From the NCBI GenBank assembly GCA_001600615.1, contig BCKK01000005.1, positions 1,575,559-1,639,558 of the forward strand: a stretch of DNA of 64,000 nucleotides, given 5' to 3'. The notes beneath the pieces are model-generated. The model saw only the letters and a program-made list of their open reading frames with translations, was not told the DNA's origin and did not search any database. This DNA is from Dioszegia crocea. Its lineage: Eukaryota > Basidiomycota > Tremellomycetes > Tremellales > Bulleribasidiaceae. Positions 44,566 to 54,296 of this stretch are shown here, piece by piece; position 1 is the first letter of the stretch; every line of letters starts with the position of its first letter. The translations under genes and the position numbers were made by a program.

Positions 44566-46228
44566 ATGTCCGCATTCGCGCCTAGAGCAGCAGCAGCGGG
44601 ACCCTCAGTCGACCCGAAACTCCAGCCGTGGGTGGAGAAATAGTAGGTCCACCTTCATCCCCTTACAACCTCCTTCCCCTTCCCTTCCCCGGTGAGGCGG
44701 CTCGTGGTAGTGCAGTAGCTGAGCTCCCAGTCGACCCAAAACTATCGATGATGTCTCATCTCAAGAGAACACCGTCGCTGTCCTGCAAAAGGCTCTGGCG
44801 TCAACAAATGTAAGCTTAGCATTCCTTCCCCGGACCTCTAGCCCGAGGTGACGGACGAGCTGGGCGGTTCTGATGATTTTAGTTACCGCATATGCTGTTC
44901 TACGGACCACCGGGTACCGGAAAGACAAGTAAGCTAGCCGCAGACGAAATGATCGAGGCATCAAGCTGATTGAATCAGGTACCATCCTCGCCCTAGCTCG
45001 TCAGCTCTTCGGGTATGCTATGCTATCGCCCTTTCTGGACAGTACTTAGGGGTCCGAGCTGACAATTACAGACCTGATCTTTTCCGTCAACGTGTACTAG
45101 AGTTGAACGCCTCCGACGAGAGAGGTATTTCAGTCGTGAGGGAGAAGATTAAGACGTTCGCCAGGGAAACCCCTCGGAATGTCAAAATATCATCGTAAGC
45201 TTACGCGCCCTGTTCCACGATGTACAAGTGGGGATAGTCGAAGCTGACATTGCCCAGAGACGGTAAAACATATCCATGTCCCCCCTTCAAACTCATCATC
45301 CTTGACGAAGCCGACTCAATGACGCAAGATGCCCAATCTGCGCTGAGACGGATCATGGAGACTTATTCGCGTATAACGCGATTCTGCCTGGTCTGTAACT
45401 ACGTCACGAGGCAAGCTTCTTTATTCGCATTGTTCGTGTACGTACAGAGCTTACTCCACGTAGGATCATCGACCCTGTTGCTTCGCGATGCTCGAAATTC
45501 CGATTCAGGCCACTAGCGCAGAACAGCTCATTAGCCCGGATAGAAATGATTGCGATTGCAGAGGGTGTGAAGACGGACGATGGAGTGAGTCGATTGTGAA
45601 GCAAAGAGGAAAAATGCTGACTCGACAGGTCCTCGACCTCATCCTAAATCTCGCTGGTGGAGATTTACGAAAAGCAATCACATACCTGCAGACTGCGCAG
45701 AGATTACATGCCGCCGCGTTCGAGCCGGTCCCTATCTCGGCCATATCAAGTGAGCTTCCGATTCCGCATGCGATCCAGCAGTGATTGCTTGGCAGGCCCG
45801 CAGCTGACATGACAGTACACGAAATATCAGGAGTTGTCCCAGATGAAGTCATCGATATGCTTCTCAATGCCGTTGGAGTGGATAGGGCGGAGGGTGTCTC
45901 GCAGGCTTTGTGGAAAGGGGGCTTCGAGGTAGTCAGGGCGGCGATCAAGAAAGTCGGGAGGGAGGGATGGAGTGCGGGTCAAGTGTTGGAACAGGTGAGT
46001 TATACCGAGCTAATCGGGATGGACTATGTACATGCCAAGGTTGGCAGGAGCTGACTGTCATAGCTTCACGACGCTCTTATTCCCTTGCCAACCATCTCGG
46101 CCATACCGAAAAGTCTCGCAGCGATAGCGATTGCAGAGTGCGACAAGGCGTTATGCGAGGGTGGAGACGAGGAACTACAGCTGCTGGAGTGCTGTCTCCG
46201 CATCAGAGAGGCTATGGGTAGGACATAG
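44566..46228 (+). CDS. RFC2: Replication factor C subunit 2 (365 aa)
   Basis: Ten exons: 44566-44642, 44731-44809, 44883-44928, 44979-45012, 45072-45194, 45258-45410, 45464-45584, 45629-45749, 45816-45994, 46064-46228. AAA+ clamp-loader features are all present: [14 protein letters not shown] (RFC box II), Walker A GPPGTGKT (Lys66), [11 protein letters not shown], Walker B LIILDEAD (Asp136), [20 protein letters not shown] (sensor 1), the arginine-finger motif SRC in [17 protein letters not shown], and [12 protein letters not shown] (sensor 2). The pattern matches yeast Rfc2/human RFC4, which load PCNA at primer ends and also serve checkpoint clamp loaders. The intron 45411-45463 has a GC donor (GAG|GCAAGC); using it is the only way to form [11 protein letters not shown]. 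Confidence 0.96.
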
Positions 46229-46422
46229 CTGGTGTCCAGCAGGCATAGAGGGGATATCACCCTACATACATGTGTACAAATTTACAGTATGACGCCGCCG
46301 ACTCGGGCGGGCCGAGCGACTTCAATTAGCAGTAAGCTACAACATGTGGGATGACCAACCTTGGGTTGCAAAGCGCTCACCCCTGCTCATACCTGACTTC
46401 CTGCGCCAATCAAGGCTTACAC

Positions 46423-47444
46423 TCAACCAAGACCAGCATGATTGATCAGCTCTCGCAATACCCGCCTCTGCCGTCCAGTTGACATACCCGAGCTGATCGC
46501 CATCACAGAGAGCATCGACAGCGGAGGCCGGATGATGGATCCGCCTAAACGAAATGGGCAAATCGTGTCAGTCGGTAAGAGGGGAAGTGGTCTATGTAGG
46601 TCAGCCGATGTCGGCTAGATTGAAGCTGGAAGACTTACGACGCAGCTGAATTGCGAGTGGAACAGAATGATGAGAACGACCCATCGATCAATCCTTCACC
46701 CTGGTCTTCATTCTCCTCGTCGCCCTTCATCCTGCCGATCTTCAACTTTGGGACAGGTATCCTTCTTGCGCCTTTCTGCGATACCTTTCGCTTTAGGATT
46801 CCAGCAATAGGAACCTGGACCGCCCGGATTGATCGCGGAGGGAGGGAGGATGGCATCCAGCTGGAAGCGATGGGTTCAGGTGTTCCCTCTGCTCGGGCCG
46901 CAATTGGGGCCAATGTCATTGGGCGAGCGGCAGAGGCGAACCTCGTGCGAGAGTGAGAACGTACCGGCAGTGACGCCCCCACCCGGCGTCCCGTGCCCTG
47001 AGGGGAATAGCCCTCATTCCCCTTGAATTGGGTGAGCGGCTTGGGCGCGGCGCGGCGTCGGGGACTTGGGCTGGGAGGTGGAACGGTAGCGAGATTCTGG
47101 ATGATCTCGGTGAAGGATGAGCCGGTGCTTCTGGATGGAGGGAGGATGTACGGTGTCATGCCGGGTGATGGGGAGTATGGTCGGCGGTGTCGTGGGCGGG
47201 ATGGACGTGCTTTGGAGTTGGAGGGCGCGAGTATAGAGGAAGGGGGAAGGGTGACCTGGGTGAGATGCGAGTGTAGCTTTGCAGTACACGAGAGATCAAT
47301 GAGGGCGGTGGGAAGGGATGGGGTGGTCTGCTTTGGGGTTGGAAGGGTGGCAATTGACGGTACTGATATGTTGAAAGGTGTTTGGGTGGCGATGTTGGCG
47401 CGGAGAGGTATGGTTGGCTGACGAGGGTGTACATCATGTGCCAT
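46423..47444 (-). CDS. Unknown basic, Pro/Ser-rich protein (324 aa)
   Basis: Two exons: 47444-46639 and 46591-46423, with a 47-nt intron. The protein is basic, disordered and rich in Pro, Ser and Arg (RPSRPRHRRPYSPSPG; RRVGASLPVRSHSR). A KR-rich segment (AGILKRKVSQKGARRIPVPK) is followed by an acidic stretch (GDEENEDQGEGLIDG). Exon 2 encodes a 55-residue tail (LREL INHAGLG at the end) in normal codon use. Short ordered motifs such as SSFTEIIQNLATV could be binding helices. No known domain was recognised. It converges with RFC2. Confidence 0.55.
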
Positions 47445-48435
47445 CTTGGGCTTGAGGTATGCTGGAGAGATGGGGTAAGGCGATGCTAAACGCCAAAGCT
47501 GTGCAGGGATGGAAGGGGCGAGAAGATGTGGGGAGGCCGGGTCGATTCAGGGATCGAAAGGACCCCCCTCGGCGCCGACGTCACGTTTGGACCCCCCCCA
47601 ACTTCACGGAGAACATGCTCGACGTCAAGAGCCGGACCGAGGCACGACATCGTGCATCGCGCGGGTAAGCTGCTATCCTTTCTTCCTGCAGGCCATCTGT
47701 CTTGTCGAAGCGAGAGTGAATTCTCACCTTGTGGCGCAGAAGCTGGTGACCGAGATAGAGACATGATGGGCTATGGCGCCAGTGGAAGGCTTGGGTATGG
47801 AGAATTTCATACCAGACTCACATGACTGCACAGCTAGCTGATATCGACGCCGGCCCCCCCAAGATTCGATATCGAAGGATGCGCCCGTGCTAGTGTAGCT
47901 TGTGAAGACGAGGCTTAACTAAAGTTGACTACGATGATCGCTTTGATTGTGTTAACTTTACGACGGCGATCATATATGTATCATGACAAAACGGCAAGTT
48001 CTTTGTCTCAAAATTCACGCTAGGTGGCCTCTGGCCAGTCGATCGCGCTTCAGGTTTCCCTCGATCCTCGTCCAATGCCAGGCTGAACCCAGAGGCGGTG
48101 TGTTATCCCCTCCCCTGCCCCTCTCTGGTAGAAAGAATGGATCTCTGCTGACGTAGGATAGCAGGCGTTGCATCAACGTGGCACACGACAAACGCGTCAC
48201 AAACTCGAAACGTGAGAAACCTTTGACAGGGAGTCCTTTCAATCCGCCCTGTGGGACGCTTTGCTAGCCTCCGAGGCGGCACGGCTTTCTACTTTGCTGA
48301 TCTTACCTCTCATCCCTCCAGCTACCCCAGTCCTTGGAAATCGCACACTCACTGCAGTACCACGCTACTGCCGCCTACACATACACCTTCCAAGCAAACT
48401 CAACGTCTTACCTCCCACCTTATACATCACGCACA
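47445..48435. other. Intergenic region with the Cys-tail gene 1 promoter
   Basis: About 1 kb. The left part faces the unknown basic gene. From about 48160 it carries the promoter copy A described as a repeat. No gene supported. Confidence 0.45.
48165..48330. repeat. Diverged duplicated promoter, copy A
   Basis: Shares ordered blocks with 49565-49745: GCACACGAC, CGAAACGxGAG, CTTTGA, GTCCTTTCA, TGCTAGCCTCCG, a GGC..CTTTCT block and TTACCT..TCC, at matching spacing upstream of two neighbouring genes in the same orientation. Confidence 0.75.
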
Positions 48436-48993
48436 ATGACCACAGGACGGAGCAGCGTGGACAATGTCTCAAATCAGAGCCGAACTGCATGTGAGTCACT
48501 GAGTTCAACAAGTTGTCGAAGTCGCAACTAGAACTACAGCTGATCGTGTGCAAGACTCGGCCTCGAATACCGCGGATCGTATGTCTTGAGGTCTCTACTA
48601 GCTCCTTGTGCTATCATGCCGAATTGATAGCTGATGATCAAAGCAATTGCTACAATTCCTGACTGGGTGAAGGAGAAGGGCATGAAGAATGCGCGACATC
48701 TCAGAACCAACCCCAGCCTTTCTACTGAAGACACGCAGGCGAATGAGCTCAAGCGGCTGCAGGCGCGGGTTGCCTCTCTGGAACGACATGAAAAGGCGCA
48801 CCAGACGTACAACGCGAGCGGAGGGTCAAGGAATGGAGGAGGGAGACAAAGCCGATCTGCGCGAAGCACTGAGCCGGGCTGTTGCTCTCTTTTCGGGTCC
48901 TGCTTGGTGGACAAATTGTGCTGTGATTGCTGCCTCGTTCCGGCAGGTGTGGTCACGATCTGTTGCTGCCCCTCCAAGTTGGACGATATGTGA
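48436..48993 (+). CDS. Small protein with a Cys-rich tail, Cys-tail gene 1 (147 aa)
   Basis: Three exons: 48436-48490, 48540-48578 and 48644-48993. The first 35 residues are Ser/Asn/Arg-rich (MTTGRSSVDNVSNQSRTA). A helical coiled region follows (IPDWVKEKGMKNARHL; DTQANELKRLQARVASLERH), then a Gly/Ser/Arg linker. The final 40 residues are hydrophobic and Cys-rich (GCCSLFGSCLVDKLCCDCC; VVTICCCPS), ending KLDDM. The tail could insert in or attach to membranes by palmitoylation, as in CYSTM-type proteins; this is inference. It has no signal peptide. The gene shares a duplicated promoter with the next gene, though the two proteins are alike only in their Cys tails. Confidence 0.7.
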
Positions 48994-49916
48994 TTTTGAA
49001 TGTATCGCTAGAGCGATCATCGATCATCTTCCATACATCATGCACATCGGCAAGGCATCCGGTCTTGCATGATGCAGCAGAGTTCCGAAATTTCGTTCGG
49101 CTTCATTCATTGCCGCATCGCTTCCCTCATGCGTTGTCAAGTCGGTCAACGAATGCAGCCTCATCTGAGCTAGTCTCGATACAAGTCAGAGTACTCATAT
49201 TGACAACATACCTTATCTGGCATAGGATCAGAATCTCCAAAGCTTCAACTTGGGCGGCCAGACGTATCCCAAAGCCCCGGTTCATATGCTCTCGCAGCTG
49301 TGCTGACTCACAGGGTACCACGATCTTGTCCGATCAGGCTCTGCATCAGTACAAATGGGCCAAAACTGCGTCTGTGAGTTAAGGCGCATGTGCGACCCAC
49401 TGTCATCCTCCAGCGCTAATGTCGTGGATTCAGCAGCATCAGTCTGTATGTACCTATAGCTTAGTCCGCCAGGATTCAGTTAGTCACCACACAGGATCCA
49501 TGGCGGAAGGCCCACCGTCCTATCTAAACTCCCTCCCACTGTCTTCCTCCGTCAGCGCACGGGGTCAGTCGCATCACTGCCGCACACGACGTCATGGGTG
49601 CGTGTCAAGGGTGCGAAACGCGAGTACCCTTTGAGTCCTTTCATTGATCGGGCCTGAGGGGCACTGTGCTAGCCTCCGTGGCAGTCTGGCGCTTTCTGGC
49701 GCGCCCACGCTGAGTTTACCTTCTTTCACTCCACCTACCTCGATCCCAGCTAGCTTTGCGCAACCCTCGCCAGTAATCCGCACTCAGTCTTACACCCACC
49801 GATCCAAATTCGGCACGCCATTCAAGCCTTTTCATACCTGTCAAACTATCCACCTCGATCCCACCTGCAACCGTATACCCATTGCAACACCGCTTTCTTC
49901 AAGACTGCCAACAATC
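48994..49916. other. Intergenic region between the Cys-tail genes
   Basis: About 920 bases. The right part (from about 49565) is the duplicated promoter copy B. The part at 49000-49500 has no supported gene. Confidence 0.45.
49565..49745. repeat. Diverged duplicated promoter, copy B
   Basis: Partner of 48165-48330. The blocks GCACACGAC (49582), GCGAAACGCGAG (49613), CTTTGAGTCCTTTCA (49629) and TGCTAGCCTCCG (49667) appear in the same order. Confidence 0.75.
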
Positions 49917-50263
49917 ATGACCAACTTGACTTGTATCCCGTCTTTCTGGGCTGGAAATTCCACTGCGGGAGAAACCGAGGGTTAGTGCATTTGCGCCTTT
50001 GACACTGTTATGCTGCCTGACTTACATATGCAGCTGCTGGAACTGAACTTTCCAACATCAGGACCGAGGCCACCGGCTACGAGAATCCCAGGGGGATGAG
50101 GTACCCGGATGGGCCGGATTCAGGCTCAGCTCCTGATTCGACTACTGCAACTGCCGTGACGGCCGACGTGGGGGCGAGTGTGGCGGTGGCAAGTACACAA
50201 TCCTGCTGCCAGGGTTGTTGCCAGGGGTGCGGTATGGTGTGTCTGGGGCTATGTGCATGCTAG
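49917..50263 (+). CDS. Small protein with a Cys-rich end, Cys-tail gene 2 (97 aa)
   Basis: Two exons: 49917-49980 and 50034-50263 (GTTAGT donor, CATATGCAG acceptor). The first 75 residues are disordered (SFWAGNSTAGETE; DGPDSGSAPDSTTATA). The protein ends in SCCQGCCQGCGMVCLGLCAC with nine Cys in 19 residues, stopping right after the last Cys. The arrangement suits lipid attachment, metal binding or both. It is too short for family assignment, but it has a proper intron, matching phase and a promoter homologous to that of its neighbour, so I consider it a real gene. Confidence 0.65.
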
Positions 50264-50751
50264 CGGATGGTGAACGTATGGATGAGGTCCTCTACAGCTG
50301 GCCACCGGGTCCGAGGTCGGTCAGTGTGTCGCGTCGTGTAGCTAGTGTGATGCAGCAGTACGGCAAACACTCTGAAAGTTGATTCCGCCGATTTCAGATC
50401 CTAATCTGTCAGCGCGACGTTGCAGAGCTTGCTATCAGGCTTCACCCTTAGGACGGTGATCTCCTCCCATTTAGGCAATGTGTGACCTAGCTGGGCAGAC
50501 GTTAGACCACCACGCAAATGTTACCTGTAGTTCAGACAGTCATAGCACAGTACTCCACTATATCCGTCACCCCTCGAACTAGTCAGACATTTCATCAGCA
50601 CCGATTATACTGACTGGACCCGGGAGTCAGATCCCGGGCATCACAGACCAGTCAGAGTCGGAGACGCATGAGCAATCCATGAGCCAAAAGTTACACAGCG
50701 GCCGGCCCAGTTTCCACAAATCCCCAAGTCCCCAACTACCAGATCCGATAC
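50264..50751. other. Convergent 3' region with a small stem-loop
   Basis: About 490 bases. A two-part stem-loop lies at 50612-50653: GACTGG/CCAGTC outside and CCCGGGA/TCCCGGG inside. It sits downstream of both converging stops and may lie in a 3' UTR. Confidence 0.5.
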
Positions 50752-53700
50752 CTATCGCCCGACCTCTTCAACCTCTGCCGCATCCTGCCAGCTTCCCGAT
50801 CCTGACCCCGATACCGAACTCTCAGCCCCCTCCACCTCCCTTCTCGGCAAATCATCATCCATTTCATACCCCGGCGGACCCCCCTCTTCCCCTCTCTTAC
50901 CACTCCCTCCACCCGCCCTTCCACTCATACCCACCACCGGCGAAACATCCTCATCATCCAAAAAAGAATCATGATACCTCAACCCCCCTCCACCCTCACC
51001 ATCACTCTCATCATCCTCATCCGACGGCCCATCCCCAAAGGCATCATACAGATCTTTCGTCCCTCCCCCACTCCCACTCCCTCCCCCACCCCCAAACTTT
51101 CTCCTCCCCCGCTCCAAAAGTCCCATTGGCATATCATCCGATACGGGCGCATAAGCTCCCCTGGCTCCTTCCCCACCTGCCAACCCCAGTCCGAACCCCC
51201 TCTTCTTCCTCTGTCGAAGAATGAAGAACCCCCCAACACTCGCTCCCGCCACCAAGACAATACCGCCTGCACCCGCAAGCCAAGATGTGTTGTTGAGGTT
51301 CGAAACGCCCGAAAACCACCCTTCGTCCAATGCTCCTTGCCCAATCTTATCTTCATTTCCATCTTCCCCGCCCTCCGCACCGTCACCCGTACCGGATCCC
51401 GAACCTTGCCCTAGACCAGGCTCATGACTCTCCCCGGGCGCCTCTCCATGATCGTCCGGCAAGTGTGCAGTAGGTTTAGGCTTCTGCGAAACTGCCGTCG
51501 TGGCTGCTTCTGAACCCGTTTGCTCCTCGTCCGGCTGTCCTTCCTCGGGCGGCGTCCAGTCTCGAGCGAGGGCCGGATCGATACATTCTCCCCAGAGCTG
51601 TAGTGACCATGCGACGAATTTACCGGTGTGGTCAGGGTTGGTTTGATCCTTGACAGTTATGGTCCAATCGCCTACGGCGTCTTCTTCCCTATTTCCATCA
51701 GCAAGTATTCAATGTCTTTTAAAAGAAGTCATGCCAAGCCTAAAAGATAGATAGACAACTTACCAATGTTTCAAACTCATGAATTTCCAACCCCAAAGCC
51801 CATTGGGATCATCATCAAACCGCCTAGCTCTCGCCAACACACTAACAATCCCCGCCGGGCTTTTGATTTCAACCTCTACATCACCTCTCCTTGCATGCGT
51901 GATCCAAACCCTGACCGTGACATGCTCAAGCATTTCCGTATTGGCCTCTTGGAGCATTTTGGCAGTGACGGTGAAGGTCGAAGAGACACCTTCGGACGTG
52001 ATGAATGATCCTTCGGGCTCTATGGGGGTTGGGGGAGTAGGCGGTGTAGGCGGTGTAGGTGGGGTTGGGGCCGTTTCATCGAATGGGGGAACAGGCGAAT
52101 CATCCCCATCTTGTCCTTCTTCAAATTGTCGGCTTTGCATTTGCGTCGGGTTTCGGATGGAGCGGCGGAATGGTGTGTTCACCACTGGTGCGTTGGGGTT
52201 TGGGTTCTTGGTAGTAGGGAGGTAGATAGCCGGTGAGTCAAACCATGATTGTGGTTTAACAGATTTGAACGATTCGGCCAGTTCCACGAAGCGCCCGGCG
52301 TCAATACGGCCATATCCGTCTGGACTTGTCAGCTGTGCCAACTTGTGATTCATTAGAGGAGAATCAGCGGGAATGAGCTCACATTTATAGCTGTAATTCC
52401 TACCCTTGGCGGTCTTTTGCCAATCTGGATCTTCAGGGTTGAAGAATACAGCGCTTTGGACAGAGATATGTTGCATGTCGCGCCATGTCAGGTCGGGTCT
52501 GGTGTGTCAGCTACTACCCTCTGACCATTCGCACCAGAGTAGACAGCTTACCTAGCCTGTAATGCCAGCGCAAAGACGCCAGCTCCCAGAGGTGCGGCCG
52601 CACTTGTACCTCCATGAGTATGCGCACAGGTATTCTTGCCGACATCGGTAGTGTGCTGGATAATCAGCTCGGAATTCTAGCCTAAGCACAGGAAAGTTGA
52701 ACTCACAATATGATCCCCGCTTCCCGAACTTGGCGCAACCATCATCATCGCACTACACATTTCCGAGTAATAAGGATGTAAACCCCTCCTATCAATAGCT
52801 CCAATCGTAATACTCCAAATACTATTGGTGTACCCATCAAAGTTACACTGATCGTCTGACCCTCCACCATTGCCCGCGGCAAAGACGAATACGCTCCCTT
52901 TACCTCCTCTACCTTTTTGAATGCCATTCACCATGGCTTTCAAAATCAATCCCTCGGGAGCTTCCATGGACCGACCGTCGTCTGGCGGACCCCACGAACA
53001 GGAGTAAACATCATTAAGCTGATATCCGAAATTCAAGGCTGCAGCTTCGTCTGCGTCGGAGATGGGCGCTGAGAGGATCCGGACGCCAGAAATCTTGGCG
53101 CCGTAGCTTACTCCGACTCCGCAGACGTCGTTAGCTACAGCGGCAATTTCGCCAGCGCATCGCGTACCATGTTGATCGTCTGATAATCGGGGTTCGGGAA
53201 GTTCGGTATGGTCGTTGAAGTCATAAGACCCTTCGGCGAACTGAGATATGAGCTGAGTCCTCCGTCTTCTTCGTCTCCACAGGCAGAATGGGAGATGACG
53301 CACAAAGTTATCCTTAAGATCGTCCGACTTCATATCTAGCCCATCATCAATGATGCACACCTTGACACCTTCACCCGTAATCCCCCTCTCCCATAAACCC
53401 GTCACGTTCAACTCAAAATCCTTCATTTGGGTATTGATCAGATGCCACTGTTGATACAATATCGGATCGTGAAGATCTAGCGTATCTTGCGCAAATTGCA
53501 ATTCCGATAAATCTCCCGTATCATCCTGTCTCCGCTGGGGTCGGAGAAGCGACATCGATCCCGCGCCGTGATCTCTTGCAGAGTAGACCCGCTTCGACCG
53601 CTTTCGCACGGTCAGTTGCTCTAACGAGCGGGCATGTGGTATTTGGCCCGAAGCCCTAAGTGCGTCATATCGCCGGGATATTGGGTCTCGTTTGGAGAGA

Positions 53701-53978
53701 CCGGCAGTGTGGTTGGCTGAAGAAGAGATGGAGGATGAGGAGGGGGTGCGCAATAGCCACTGGCCAGCTAGTTCACCTATGGGCTCGACTAGCTCCAGGT
53801 GGAGATGCTCCGCGGCTGTCGCGGCGTCGAGAGGGGTAGAGAGCGGGGAGAGGTCTAGGTGGAAGTATGCGTGTGTGTCGTAGGATCTAGGTTTGGGTGT
53901 TCGGGGTCGCAGATGTGAGGTGGCGGTGGATGAGGTCGCTAGGAGGAGTAAGAGTAGGAAAGAGGGTGAGGATAGCAT
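50752..53978 (-). CDS. KEX2: Kexin-type proprotein convertase (973 aa)
   Basis: Six exons: 53978-53304, 53240-52707, 52655-52552, 52498-52383, 52319-51764, 51688-50752. Order of parts: signal peptide (1-20), propeptide ending in the dibasic site RKRSKR (residue 130), then a subtilisin-like domain with Asp211 (CIIDDGLD), His249 (DQHGTRCAG), the AAGNGG oxyanion loop and Ser421 (THGGTSAAAP). A P domain comes next (about 490-685, ending FVAWSLQLWGECID), then an acidic/Gly linker, a membrane span (about 798-819, IVLVAGASVGGFFIL) and a cytosolic tail of about 150 residues. Kexin cleaves secretory precursors after Lys-Arg in the late Golgi. Two of its introns, 53241-53303 and 52320-52382, are each 63 nt and free of in-frame stops. 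Removing them restores the family blocks DNFFAEGSYDFND and the YGYGRIDA block, so they are introns. Confidence 0.96.
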
Positions 53979-54296
53979 CTTCGGCCAGGGGATGAGGCGC
54001 GGTGTCGCGGCGGAGCTGGGTGTGTCGCGATGATTGTTTTTTGAGCCTAGCTGTGGGCTATCTGATCATCCTTGTCTCTGCGATTTGACTGAGCTGAGAG
54101 AACTTAGCTCAAGACTAACTTAGACAAGGGGAGAGATGGGCTGACTACCCGTTGCATAGACGCGTTTTTCCGTCGTCCTTCGTCTGCATACCTCAGCTCA
54201 TTTTGGCTGGGAACAACCGTGGGAAAGTGCCCTCCTCTACCCACCAAAGCAACCTCTTGAACCATCTATCCACCTCTTGCCAGCATCATCACCGCC
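53979..54296. promoter_or_regulatory. 318-bp divergent promoter (KEX2 / UCS chaperone)
   Basis: Two ATGs face outward from this region. No other gene fits. Confidence 0.55.

Noticed and set aside
52025..52070. Short tandem repeat encoding Pro-Thr-Pro triplets, CRISPR-like at first sight
   Set aside because: In-frame low-complexity linker of KEX2; repeats are adjacent without spacers.
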